This document shows positions 1 through 8,254 of a stretch of DNA of 58,127 nucleotides, in pieces. The position numbers were made by a program, and so were the translations under genes. How positions within the stretch are numbered: position 1 is the stretch's first letter; each line of letters begins with the position of its first letter. The DNA is taken from NCBI RefSeq assembly GCF_902506435.1, contig NZ_LR733215.1, forward strand, positions 456,026 through 514,152. The letters run 5' to 3'. This DNA is from Nocardioides sp. AX2bis (GTDB lineage Bacteria; Actinomycetota; Actinomycetes; Propionibacteriales; Nocardioidaceae). The notes beneath the pieces were generated by a model. It saw only the letters and a list, made by a program, of their open reading frames with translations. It ran no database searches and was not told the origin of the DNA.

Positions 1-27
1 CACCACCTCCCCCCACCGGAGCCCCCC

Positions 28-1806
28 ATGTCCGAGTCGCTCATCACGGAGTCGCTCATCACCGAGTCGCCCGCGTCGCCCGTGTCGGCCCCGCCCGCGC
101 TGACCCGCCGCGCGTCGTTCTCCCTGCTCGGTACAGCAGCTGCCGGCGTCGTCGGCTCCGGCCTCCTGCCGGCCTCGCCCGCGGCGGCGATGAACCCGAC
201 CACCACCGGCGCCCCGCCCGCCGCCCGGCGGCGTCGGCGCAAGAAGCCCCGCGACCGGGACTTGCGCTACAAGGCCAGCCACGAGTGGGTCAAGAAGCCG
301 GAGCCGGAGCCCCCGACGGACCCGGAGCCCCCGACGGACCCGGAGCCCCCGACGGACCCGGAGCCCGCTGGTCCGCGGGACGTGTTCGGCCTCACCGCCC
401 GCGACCGGAACGTCGCGAGCCGCTTCTCCTGCGGACTCACCTCCTCCCTGGCCGCCGAGGTTGCCTCTGCAGGCGGGGGAGAGGCGTGGTTCGAGGAGCA
501 GGTCGCTGCCGCGACGCGGCACGACGCCGGTCTCGATATCGCCGACTGGTGGTCCCAGCTGCACGATGACCCCGCGACCCTGTGGAATCGACAGCTCAAC
601 ATGATGGAGGCCGGTTACGACGTCGCCTGTCTCGTGGTCAGCCGCGAGATGGTGCGCCGGATCGCGTCCCCGACCCAGGTCCAGGAAGCCATGGTGGAGT
701 TCTGGCAGAACCACCTCCACGTGCCGTCCAACGGCGACAACTTCTTCATGTGGCGTGCGGACTACGGGGAGACCGTACGGCGGCACGCGCTGGGCCGCTT
801 CGACGAGATGCTCACGGATGCCGTCCTGCACCCGGCGATGCTGATCTACCTCGACGCCGGGATCTCGACCAAGAAGCACCCCAACGAGAACCTCGGGAGG
901 GAGCTTCTCGAGCTGCACACAGTCGGTGTCGGCAACTACTCCGAGGACGACGTGAAGGACTGCGCCCGAATCCTCACCGGTTACCGGATCGACATGGGCA
1001 AGACCTGGGCGATGAGCTACCGCCTCACCGACCACTGGACCGGAGCGGTGAAGGTGCTGGACTTCAGCCACGCCAACTCGGCCCCCGACGGACGGCCCGT
1101 CGCCCAAGCGCTGCTCGACCACCTGGCGCGGCACCCACTCACCGCCCGCCGCATCGCCACCAAGCTCGCCCGCTGGTTCGTGACCGACGAGCCCTCGGAG
1201 GCCTTGGTCTCCCGGCTGGCGGCGGTGTACCTCGCCAACGACACCGCGATAGTCCCGGTGATCCGAGCCTTGATCGCGTCGGCGGAGTTCCCCGCCTCGG
1301 TCGGGCAGAAGCTGCGCGACCCCGGCCAGGACGTGGTGGCCATGCACCGGGTCCTCGGGACGACCTTCGCCAGGCCGACCACCGCGCGGCCCGCAGCCTT
1401 GGTCATCCGCCAGCAGGCCTCGTCGATCGGCCTGGCGCCGCTGCAGTGGCCGACGCCGGACGGGCCGCCGCTGACCGGCAACCCCTGGTCCACCCCGGGC
1501 CGCGCACTTGCGTCCTTCCGGGTGCACTGGTCGACGGCCAATCAGGTCTCGCCGACGGACGACATCACCTACCGACCGATCGCAGAGTGGCTGCCGGCGC
1601 TGCCCATGACGGTCCGGGGAGTGGTGGAGCACCTCTCGCGCGAGCTGCTCGTCACGGAGGGCCCCGAGGACATGCTCGATCTCGTCTGCTGGCTGACCGG
1701 CAGCGGATCGGAGGAGGTCGTCACCCTCACGCACCGGCTCGTGAGCCGCTACTGGGGTCAGGTCCTGGCTGCCTTCCTGGACCACCCGAGCCGGTTTCGA
1801 CACTGA
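28..1806 (+). CDS. DUF1800 family protein, Tat-exported (copy 1)
   Basis: Secreted protein of the DUF1800 family (COG5267), whose biochemical function is unknown. The 592-residue product starts with an RR-containing Tat-like signal (RRASFSLLG, about residues 27-35, then an Ala/Gly-rich core ending in ASPAAA). A basic stretch and a Pro/Glu linker with three EPPTDP repeats (about residues 92-112) follow. The DUF1800 region fills the rest: MVEFWQNHLHVP near residue 222 and PNENLGRELLELH near 286 are family hallmarks. The ATG follows GGAG by six bases. Copies 2 and 3 lie at 3631-5331 and 27056-28510 and share these motifs. DUF1800 genes usually pair with DUF1501 genes; a partner could lie upstream, outside the window. 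A strong hairpin follows the stop. Family assignment is secure; function is not. Confidence 0.9.
   Translation: MSESLITESLITESPASPVSAPPALTRRASFSLLGTAAAGVVGSGLLPASPAAAMNPTTTGAPPAARRRRRKKPRDRDLRYKASHEWVKKPEPEPPTDPEPPTDPEPPTDPEPAGPRDVFGLTARDRNVASRFSCGLTSSLAAEVASAGGGEAWFEEQVAAATRHDAGLDIADWWSQLHDDPATLWNRQLNMMEAGYDVACLVVSREMVRRIASPTQVQEAMVEFWQNHLHVPSNGDNFFMWRADYGETVRRHALGRFDEMLTDAVLHPAMLIYLDAGISTKKHPNENLGRELLELHTVGVGNYSEDDVKDCARILTGYRIDMGKTWAMSYRLTDHWTGAVKVLDFSHANSAPDGRPVAQALLDHLARHPLTARRIATKLARWFVTDEPSEALVSRLAAVYLANDTAIVPVIRALIASAEFPASVGQKLRDPGQDVVAMHRVLGTTFARPTTARPAALVIRQQASSIGLAPLQWPTPDGPPLTGNPWSTPGRALASFRVHWSTANQVSPTDDITYRPIAEWLPALPMTVRGVVEHLSRELLVTEGPEDMLDLVCWLTGSGSEEVVTLTHRLVSRYWGQVLAAFLDHPSRFRH
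307..360 (+). repeat. three 18-bp tandem repeats encoding a Pro/Glu linker
   Basis: Three identical head-to-tail copies of gagcccccgacggacccg lie inside the first DUF1800 gene and encode EPPTDP repeats. They form a low-complexity linker between the signal/basic region and the DUF1800 domain. The exact DNA identity suggests recent slippage expansion, so copy number may vary between strains. Confidence 0.9.
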
Positions 1807-1907
1807 TCACCGGGCGCAGGCGCAGGCGCAGGCAGCCTGCGACGGAGGCAGGAGCGGGAGTGCAACCCCGACAGGGGCGCGCTCCCGCCCGGGCATCAGA
1901 GCCACGA

Positions 1908-1947
1908 CCGCACCACACCTCCCGTCGCGGCGGGAGGTGTGGTGCGG
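1908..1947. terminator. strong hairpin, probable bidirectional terminator
   Basis: A perfect 17-bp stem (1908-1924 pairing with 1931-1947) with a 6-base loop lies between the convergent DUF1800 gene (ending 1806) and the small secreted-protein gene (ending 2061). It has no clear U-tract, which is common for actinobacterial terminators. The position between convergent genes supports termination from both sides. Confidence 0.8.
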
Positions 1948-2060
1948 GGGAGCGCCGGTTTCACCCTCTTCACAGGAATGGCCGTGCGGGTGACGGACTG
2001 AAACGGGGCTGAAGGCGCCGAGTCCGCAGGACCAGCCCGTGAAACAGCGCGATCATAAGG

Positions 2061-2567
2061 TCAGTTCAGCGGGCAGCCGAGATTGTTGGCGTTGTCGAGG
2101 GTCGTCGCCAGCTCGAGGATCACGGCGCGATCCCCGGATCGAAGTGCGGAGTTGACCAGAGGGCGCAGGCCCTCGACCCCACCGGCGCCGGTGGTCGTGC
2201 GACGGTAGGGGAACGCGATCTCGACGGTGGAGTTCAGCCAGGCCGCCGTGGCCGCGCGGGCCAGGATGGCGGTGGCGCCAGCGAGGCCCTTGCCCCCTCC
2301 GCCCTTCAGTGCTCCGCCGAAGGTCTCGCCGGGAAGGCTCTTCGCGAACTGCGGCGAGACGACCGTGAGCGGTGTCTTCGGGGTGTAGACGGGTGTCGTG
2401 TCCGTCGGGTTGTCGAGCCAGGACTGGGGGTGGTTCTTCCAGTAGCCCGGGGTGCATCCCTCGGTGGTGCCGACCATGTCGGCGCTGGCGGGACCCGCCA
2501 GCGCTGTGGTCAAGCAGATGGCGGCGAGCACTCCTGTTGCGAGGGTGCTGACGCGGTTCTTCGACAT
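2061..2567 (-). CDS. small secreted protein with TPGYWKNH motif
   Basis: A 168-residue protein with a Sec-type signal peptide (MSKNR, then a hydrophobic stretch ending GPASA). Right after the cleavage region comes CTPGYWKNHPQSW, a motif seen at the start of mature regions of various uncharacterised secreted bacterial proteins. The rest has no domain I recognise; it is Gly/Ala-rich with a final Cys (GCPLN end) that could pair with the motif Cys. The ATG at 2567 is chosen over upstream starts because AGGAG lies just before it and it gives a proper signal peptide. It sits between two DUF1800 genes, so it may be part of the same surface system. Function unknown. Confidence 0.75.
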   Translation of the reverse strand: MSKNRVSTLATGVLAAICLTTALAGPASADMVGTTEGCTPGYWKNHPQSWLDNPTDTTPVYTPKTPLTVVSPQFAKSLPGETFGGALKGGGGKGLAGATAILARAATAAWLNSTVEIAFPYRRTTTGAGGVEGLRPLVNSALRSGDRAVILELATTLDNANNLGCPLN

Positions 2568-3189
2568 GCCTACTCCTGGATCGTCCGTGTGTCGCGGCCG
2601 ATCGGCCGTCGCCACGACCTTGAGGCACCCATGCAGGTCAGAGAGATCAAGCGATGGAACTTCTCCTGACTTGGGTACGTGGAGCGGTGCCGGTGATTCC
2701 TTCAGGTGCCGCCGGGTGATCTCTCGAGTGGATTTCCCACAGCTCGCTTTGGTTGCCTCGCCTGGCCTGTTGTGTGGACCGCTCCGCTCCGCTGTGGCCG
2801 GTGGTGGTCGCAAGGCAGACATCGTGTGTGTCCCCCGTGGCGGATGGACAGGCTGGCGCAGTCGCCCCCCGTGGCGGATGGACAGGCTGGCGCAGTCGCC
2901 GGGCATCACCACCACGAGCAAGTCCCAGGATTGCGGGCTTGCCGAACGGGTGGTGCCAGGGCACGTTCTGGTCGTGACCTGGGGTAAACGCTGACGGGCA
3001 CCGTGACCGCGGGCTCACACACTGCGATCACCGCGATCCGGCCCCAACGCCTCGTGTTAACGGTGCCGCAGCCATCACGCCGCGACCCTGAGGTCCGCAA
3101 ACCCGACGTCGATGGGGGTGGGCAAGGCACTGCTGCACGGCGTCTGCGACCAACCCGGCGCCGAGACGGTCTGCGCCCAGTTCGACCGG
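2568..3189. other. non-coding stretch with tandem repeat
   Basis: No gene is credible here; the open frames are short, arginine-rich and composition-driven. It should contain the promoter of the small secreted-protein gene, which reads leftward from 2567, and it holds the 34-bp tandem repeat at 2832-2899. The stretch after about 3000 leads into the transposase remnant. Confidence 0.5.
2832..2899. repeat. 34-bp tandem direct repeat, two exact copies
   Basis: Two adjacent identical 34-bp units, 2832-2865 and 2866-2899, each beginning cccccgtggcggatggac and ending in cgcagtcgc. They lie about 265-330 bp upstream of the small secreted-protein gene. They are not CRISPR-like, having no spacer and only two copies. 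They could be a duplicated regulatory site or copies of a dispersed intergenic element. Confidence 0.85.
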
Positions 3190-3405
3190 GTCGTGGGCGG
3201 CCTTCGCTGCGTCCCAGAGGTAGATCCGGCGCCAGACCTGGTCCGACAACCTCAACGAGCGCCCGGATCGCGAGATCCGTGAGGGGATGGTCCCCGACCG
3301 CTCCGACGTGATGCGCCTCGTTGGGCCGACCTGACCGAGCAGCACGACGAATGGGTCGCAAGGCCGCCGCTACTCCGGACTCGACGTCCTCAACCGGTCT
3401 CGGAC
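3190..3405 (+). pseudogene. decayed IS256/Mutator-family transposase, C-terminal remnant
   Basis: Reading three frames in turn gives a recognisable IS256-family C-terminus: WAAFAAS with an in-frame stop, then WSDNLNERPDREIR and PDRSDVMRLVG (to about 3325), then after a frameshift ADLTEQHDEW, then after another shift RRYSGLDVLNRSR. Intact family members read roughly W-S-N-N-P-x-E-R-L-N-x-E-I-R, then R-L-V-G-A-x-L-x-E-Q-x-D-E-W and R-R-Y. The stop and two frameshifts make it a dead fragment. Only the C-terminal quarter is present; I could not find its 5' part or inverted repeats. Confidence 0.75.
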
Positions 3406-3630
3406 CACTCAGGCCCCGACTAGAAGGACGCCGACCAGAAGGACACCGACCAGTCCAGCACCACCGCGGCCTTCAGGGACTGGACCACGACCCCGCCGAA
3501 TCAGTCGTCTGACACCACGTCAAAGGGCTTGGCCGATCTGTCGCTGCGTGAGTCCGGGATTCCTTGCGGACGGGTCGCGGCACGCCACCGGGCAAGGCGT
3601 CACCCGGCGGCGGCAGCCACACCCAAGGCG

Positions 3631-5331
3631 TCAGTGACGGTAGCGGTGGGGGTGGTCCAAGAGCAGACCCAGCAGTCGGTTCCAGCGGGTGGTGATCAAG
3701 ACGTGTCCGGAGGTGATCGTCTCATCGGCCCTGACTCCGGTCGCCGTGGTGGCCGCTTGGAGCAGACCGGCTGGGGTCGGTTCGTTCAGGACGGCGAGGG
3801 ACATGGAGTCGACCACCTGACGGAAGGTCATCGGCAGCTGGGGGACCCATTCCTGCGGCGTGCGGTACCTGATGTCGGCGGTGGGGTTGTACCCGCCGGC
3901 CAGTGCCCAGTGAACGCGCATGGATGCCAGGGCCCGCGCAGGGCTGGCCCACGAGTCGCCTGTGATTGGTGCGCCGTCGGGAGTGCTCCACGCGTAGGGA
4001 CCCATACCGACCTGCTCTGCCTGTTGGCGCAGAACGATCGCGGCCGAGGTCTTCGTCGTGGGCGCCGAGATCTGGGTCCCCAGCACCCGGTGTGTGGCGA
4101 CGACGTCATGGGAGGGGTCGCGCAGCTTGGCCAGGGTGGAGGACCGGAACTCCTCCGAGGCGATCAGGGCGCGCAGGACGGGCGCGACTGCGGTGTTGTT
4201 TGCGAGGTAGACGGCCGCGAGCTGATCGATGAGGGCCTGGGAGGGCTGGTCGGAGACGAACCAGGTGGCGAGGAGACGGCAGATGCGTCGGGCCGTGGCG
4301 GGGTGGCGGGCCAGATAGCGTAGGTAGGCGGCGGTCACGGCCCGTCCGTCGGGGTTCGTGTTGGCGTGGGAGAAGTCCATCACGCGCACGGGGCCGGTCC
4401 AATGGTCGGTCGTGCGGTAGCTCGGTGCCCAGGTCCGGCTCACGTCGATGCGATGGCCCGTGAGGATGCGCGCGGAGTTCTTGACGTCATCCTCGGTGTA
4501 GTTGCCCCGGCCGACGGTGTGGAGTTCGAGCAGCTCGCGGCCGAGGTTCTCGTTGGGGTGGGTCCTGGTCGAGATCCCGCCGTCCAGGTAGATGAGCATC
4601 GCTGGGTGCAGTACGGCCTGCGGCAGGAGCTCGTCGTAGCGGCCGAGCGCGCATCTACGGATGAGGTCGCCGTAGGGCACTCGCCACATGAACATCCGGT
4701 CCCCCACTGCGGGGACGTGGAGGTGGTTCTGCCAGAACTCGGTCATCACCTCGAGCACCTGAGAGGGGGACTGCACACGCCGCACGAGCTCGCGGCTGGC
4801 GAAGGCCTGGGTGACGTCGATGCCTCGCGCGCCGCCGTTCTGGAAGTTCCGCCACAGGGTGAGCGGGTCCTGGTGAAGGAGGGGCCACCAGTCACCGATC
4901 TCGGCGGCGCGGTCTCGGTCGTAGGCGGTAGCGACCTGCTGATTGAACCAAGCGACCCCGCCTCCGGCTGCGAGCACCTCCTGCTGGAGCGCCGTGTTGG
5001 GGCCGAACGAGAACCGGTTCATCACATGGCGGTCCAGGGCGCTGAGCGCGGTGATCGGCCTGGGTGCGACAGGACTGACGGGTTCGACCGACCGATCGAC
5101 TGACTCGTGGCCGGTCTTGTAGCGGTGCCGGCGACGTCGGCGAGCTCGCCCGGCGGCTGCGGGATCGAGAAGGCCCGAGGCGACACCCCCTGCGGCGCCG
5201 GTGGCTCCACTGCCCAGCATGAACAACGAACGGCGGCGCAGGGTCGCCTGCTTTAAGGGTGGGGTCGTCAGGTCGGGAAGCGTGGGAGTCGGCTCGAGCG
5301 TGGGGGTCGATTCGGGGGGCGGAACAGGGAT
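3631..5331 (-). CDS. DUF1800 family protein, Tat-exported (copy 2), non-canonical start
   Basis: Second DUF1800 protein, close to copy 1: MTEFWQNHLHVP, PNENLGRELLELH and a C-terminal DHPHRYRH tail matching the DHPSRFRH of copy 1. No ATG, GTG or TTG exists in frame between the upstream stop near 5431 and a TTG at 5226, yet that TTG falls inside a clear Tat motif (LRRRSLFMLG), so starting there would destroy the signal. The frame stays open upstream with a Pro/Thr/Glu-rich stretch. At 5340-5332 there is GGAG plus five bases followed in frame by ATC (5331-5329), matching the GGAG-N6-ATG of copy 1. I therefore place the start at ATC 5331 (566 aa); it may be a real AUC start, a start-loss mutation or a sequencing error. 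It follows the DUF1501 gene, apparently co-transcribed. Confidence 0.75.
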   Translation of the reverse strand: MPVPPPESTPTLEPTPTLPDLTTPPLKQATLRRRSLFMLGSGATGAAGGVASGLLDPAAAGRARRRRRHRYKTGHESVDRSVEPVSPVAPRPITALSALDRHVMNRFSFGPNTALQQEVLAAGGGVAWFNQQVATAYDRDRAAEIGDWWPLLHQDPLTLWRNFQNGGARGIDVTQAFASRELVRRVQSPSQVLEVMTEFWQNHLHVPAVGDRMFMWRVPYGDLIRRCALGRYDELLPQAVLHPAMLIYLDGGISTRTHPNENLGRELLELHTVGRGNYTEDDVKNSARILTGHRIDVSRTWAPSYRTTDHWTGPVRVMDFSHANTNPDGRAVTAAYLRYLARHPATARRICRLLATWFVSDQPSQALIDQLAAVYLANNTAVAPVLRALIASEEFRSSTLAKLRDPSHDVVATHRVLGTQISAPTTKTSAAIVLRQQAEQVGMGPYAWSTPDGAPITGDSWASPARALASMRVHWALAGGYNPTADIRYRTPQEWVPQLPMTFRQVVDSMSLAVLNEPTPAGLLQAATTATGVRADETITSGHVLITTRWNRLLGLLLDHPHRYRH

Positions 5332-5402
5332 GGGGTCTCCGATGAGGGGGGTGGCGGAGGAGTCGCGATGGGTAGCCGCGGCCCGGGGGGAGGAGCGACG
5401 AC

Positions 5403-6713
5403 TTACGACGCGGACATCACGCCGACGTGCTCACGGGTGAATCCGGGGAAGACGCTGGGGACCGACGCTGTCGGGAAGCGCGTTGCCACCACCTCGGCGA
5501 GCACGCTGCGGTAGTCCGTCGTGACACTGAGGTCGGAGTCGACGTTGTTCTCAAGGCCGGGCCAGCGTCCGTAGTACCTGCTGCCGGCCACGTTCGCACC
5601 AGCCACCAGCATGGCGTTGCCCCATCCGTGATCGAGTCCGGTGGCGGAGTTCTCCACGACCCGGCGCCCGAACTCACTGATGGTGACGAGCGTGACACGG
5701 TCACGTGCGGTGCCGAGATCGTCGAAGAATGCCGCTACCGACCGAGCGAGGTCGGTGAGGTTGTCAAGCATCCGTCCCCGTGTCGGCGTTCCCAGGTCGG
5801 AGTGCATGTCCCAGGACCCGGAGTCCACGGTCACCAGCTGGGTGCCGGAACCGCCCCGCAGGGTGCGCGCCACGGTGGCCAGGGCCTGGCCGAGGTCCGA
5901 CGCGGGGTATTGCACCCCCAGGGTCCGCTGGGCGCGGGCGCCGTCGAGGCCGTCCACGGCGGCCATCGCGCCACGTACGGCCTTGCCCATCCCGCTCTGG
6001 TCAGCCGCCCAGACCTGCTGCAACGACGTCAGGCGGGCGCGGGCGGGGTCGCTCCTGCTGTCGCCAGCGATCGTCGCCGTCGCCAGGGACAGGAAGGACA
6101 TCGCCGGGTTCTCGCCGAACATCGACGCGGGCGGGGCCCCGCCGGTGACACTGACCCCGGTCAGCGGGGAGAGCGCTGGGGCTTCACCCAGCAAGCGGTT
6201 GAGCCAACCGGTCCGAGCGGCCGAGCCCGGGTCAGCGTCCTCGACCTCCTCTATCGCAGCGAAGTGCGAGCGGTTGGCGACCGGCAACCCGGTGGCGTGG
6301 ACGGCAGCTAGCTCGCCGTTGTTCCACATCGGGAGCAACGGGGCGAGAGCCGGGTGAAGGCCGAAGAAGGAGTCGGTGGCCAGCAGCTGCGCCATCGGGA
6401 CGGCGATCTGAGGACGGGCCTGGTAGTAGACGGGGTCGCCGTGAGGGACGACCATCGAGAGCCCGTCGGCGGCCCCACGGAGGGAGAGCACCACGAGCAC
6501 CGGAGCATCGACGGCATCGGCCGCGAAAGCGGGCGCGCTGCTCATGGTGACGACCGTCGAACCGGTGACCGCGGTGAGGCCGCCGAGGGCGATGCCGCCC
6601 AGCATGGAGCGGCGTGAGGTCTGGAAGCCGCCGCAGCCGGCGTCGTTGCACGACGGCGTGGTCGTGTCGGACACTGGGAGGCCCTGCGTGGGGAGGGTCG
6701 TGTTGCGGGGCAT
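5403..6713 (-). CDS. DUF1501 family protein, Tat-exported (copy 1)
   Basis: A 436-residue DUF1501 protein (COG4102), a family assigned to the alkaline phosphatase/sulfatase-like fold but without proven activity. An N-terminal Cys pair precedes a Tat motif (SRRSMLGGIALGG, about residues 33-45). Family hallmarks are LSLRGAADGLSMVVPHGDP, FGLHPALAPL, NRSHFAA and near the C-terminus SEFGRRV, GLDHGWGNAMLV and GRWPGL. The ATG follows CAGGAG at good spacing. It is first in a leftward pair with the DUF1800 gene at 3631-5331; the other pair in this window (27056-28510, 25777-27048) has the opposite order. The shared operon suggests the two proteins work together outside the membrane. Confidence 0.9.
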   Translation of the reverse strand: MPRNTTLPTQGLPVSDTTTPSCNDAGCGGFQTSRRSMLGGIALGGLTAVTGSTVVTMSSAPAFAADAVDAPVLVVLSLRGAADGLSMVVPHGDPVYYQARPQIAVPMAQLLATDSFFGLHPALAPLLPMWNNGELAAVHATGLPVANRSHFAAIEEVEDADPGSAARTGWLNRLLGEAPALSPLTGVSVTGGAPPASMFGENPAMSFLSLATATIAGDSRSDPARARLTSLQQVWAADQSGMGKAVRGAMAAVDGLDGARAQRTLGVQYPASDLGQALATVARTLRGGSGTQLVTVDSGSWDMHSDLGTPTRGRMLDNLTDLARSVAAFFDDLGTARDRVTLVTISEFGRRVVENSATGLDHGWGNAMLVAGANVAGSRYYGRWPGLENNVDSDLSVTTDYRSVLAEVVATRFPTASVPSVFPGFTREHVGVMSAS

Positions 6714-6896
6714 GGTGGGGCACTCCTGATGGAGGGGGCCGGCGACGGGCTGTCTCCTCCAAGATCGGCGCCGCGACGGCGGCCCTTGATCACCTCGGGT
6801 TGCGGACTAGACCGGGTCTGGCGCGGCGCGCTCCTGCACGTCGCGCCGGTCGACGGTGGCGCCCGCCCACCCATCGGCGAGACCGAGCGTCGAAGG

Positions 6897-6925
6897 TTGC
6901 CCGTGCGGGCGACCCCTCGTAGGTT
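6897..6925 (+). promoter_or_regulatory. candidate sigma70-type promoter for the beta-helix gene
   Basis: TTGCCC at 6897-6902 and TAGGTT at 6920-6925 are separated by exactly 17 bases, giving a leader of about 50 bases before the ATG at 6982. The motif and spacing fit an actinobacterial housekeeping promoter; it is predicted by eye only. Confidence 0.5.
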
Positions 6926-6981
6926 GGGTCCCACGGCACCGCGCCGGCTGCCCGGCGCGGTCGCCTGAGCAAAGGAACTCG

Positions 6982-8211
6982 ATGGACAGGTCGACCAGGC
7001 GACGGACACTGCTCGCCGCGGCAGTCCTCGGTGTTCTCGTGCTGGCCCTCGGGTCGTCGGTCCTCAAGCTGGTCGTCGAACCCTCGCGACCCGATCAGAG
7101 CGCGGCTCCGTCGCCACGTGCCGCCCTGGCACCTCCGAGAGACACGCCGCCGGTGCCCGGGGTGGTACGTCCCGAGGACTACGGTGCGCTCGGCGACGGC
7201 GTCCACGACGACGGCCCGGCGTTACAGGAGGCCCTCGACACAGCGCAGGGTCGTAAGGTGCAGCTCGCGGCGGGATCCACCTACCTCAGTCGCGTCTCGA
7301 TCCGGCTTCCCTCCCACACGACGCTCCGGGGACCAGCGGACGCCGTGCTCCGCTTCCCGTGGCAGGCGGCGACCGGGCTGGACACCGGTGGGCCCTACTA
7401 CCTCGGCAACACCGACCAGGTCGGGGGGAACGACGACATCGTCCTCGACGGCTTCTCGGTCGTCGGGGGTGGCGACGGGCTGCCGGCCGGCCCGAACCTG
7501 GAGGGGGAGACCCTAGGCATCCCAGCGATCCGGTTGCGTGGTGTGAACTCCTTCACCCTGACCAACCTGGACATCGGCTACGCCACAGGCATATCGATCC
7601 TGTATCAGGGCAGTGTTCACGGCACGATCGTGGGAAACCACGTCCACGACTCGGGGCGTGACGGCATCACCGGCATGTGGCTCGGAGACAACCTCGCGGA
7701 CATCACCGTCGCCGACAACGTGATCGCGCGGGTCGGTGACGACGCCATCGCGATCGCCGGTGCCACGATCCGACTGTTCAACGACGTCGAGCTCCCGTAC
7801 GACATCCGCATCCTCGACAACCGCATCTCGGGATGGGAGCGAGACCCCAACGGCGAGATCCTCGGCCGCGGCATCGCCCTGCTGGCTGTCGAGGACGTGG
7901 AGGTGGCCGGGAACGTGGTGGCACGCACGGCGGGGCCCGGGATCATGGTCCGCGGTGCCCCGGCGGGCGGGAGCGTGAACCCGGCCGACGGCCGCGTGTG
8001 GTCGAGTCGCGGCATCACGATCACGGACAACGCCGTGTCAGGGGCCGCAGTCCACTCCATCACCTCCACGCTTCCCGCGTCCTACCAGGGTTTCGGGGGC
8101 ATCGAGGTGTCCGATGCGTTCGACGTGGTCACGGAGGGCAACATCGTCGACGCGGCAGTGGGGGAGGACTACCAGGTGACCAACTGCACGGGGTGCTCGA
8201 TCGGCCGCTGA
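6982..8211 (+). CDS. secreted right-handed parallel beta-helix protein (pectate-lyase-like)
   Basis: A 409-residue protein with an N-terminal signal or signal-anchor (RRRTLLAAAVLGVLVLALG), a Pro-rich linker and then DYGALGDGVHDDGPALQEAL, the usual opening of Pectate_lyase_3-type beta-helix domains. Repeated short strands with Asn/Asp turns follow (DNVIARVGDDAI, DNRISGW, DNAVSG), consistent with PbH1 repeats. Such folds are typical of polysaccharide lyases, epimerases and glycan-binding proteins. The ATG at 6982 has AAAGGA six bases upstream, and longer starts would bury the signal. Placed beside exopolysaccharide genes, it may trim, epimerise or bind the polymer; catalytic residues cannot be assigned by eye. 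Confidence 0.85.
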   Translation: MDRSTRRRTLLAAAVLGVLVLALGSSVLKLVVEPSRPDQSAAPSPRAALAPPRDTPPVPGVVRPEDYGALGDGVHDDGPALQEALDTAQGRKVQLAAGSTYLSRVSIRLPSHTTLRGPADAVLRFPWQAATGLDTGGPYYLGNTDQVGGNDDIVLDGFSVVGGGDGLPAGPNLEGETLGIPAIRLRGVNSFTLTNLDIGYATGISILYQGSVHGTIVGNHVHDSGRDGITGMWLGDNLADITVADNVIARVGDDAIAIAGATIRLFNDVELPYDIRILDNRISGWERDPNGEILGRGIALLAVEDVEVAGNVVARTAGPGIMVRGAPAGGSVNPADGRVWSSRGITITDNAVSGAAVHSITSTLPASYQGFGGIEVSDAFDVVTEGNIVDAAVGEDYQVTNCTGCSIGR

Positions 8212-8254
8212 CGTCTCGGAGGAGCGTGACGCGTGGGCACGGCGCTGCCGCGCT

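Noticed and set aside
2832..2899. Tandem repeat as a mini-CRISPR
   Set aside because: Only two units with no spacer between them and no cas genes nearby.
5403..5440. Programmed -1 frameshift joining DUF1501 to DUF1800 copy 2
   Set aside because: The frames overlap for only about 28 bases and no slippery heptamer or following structure is evident; an ATC start explains the data better.
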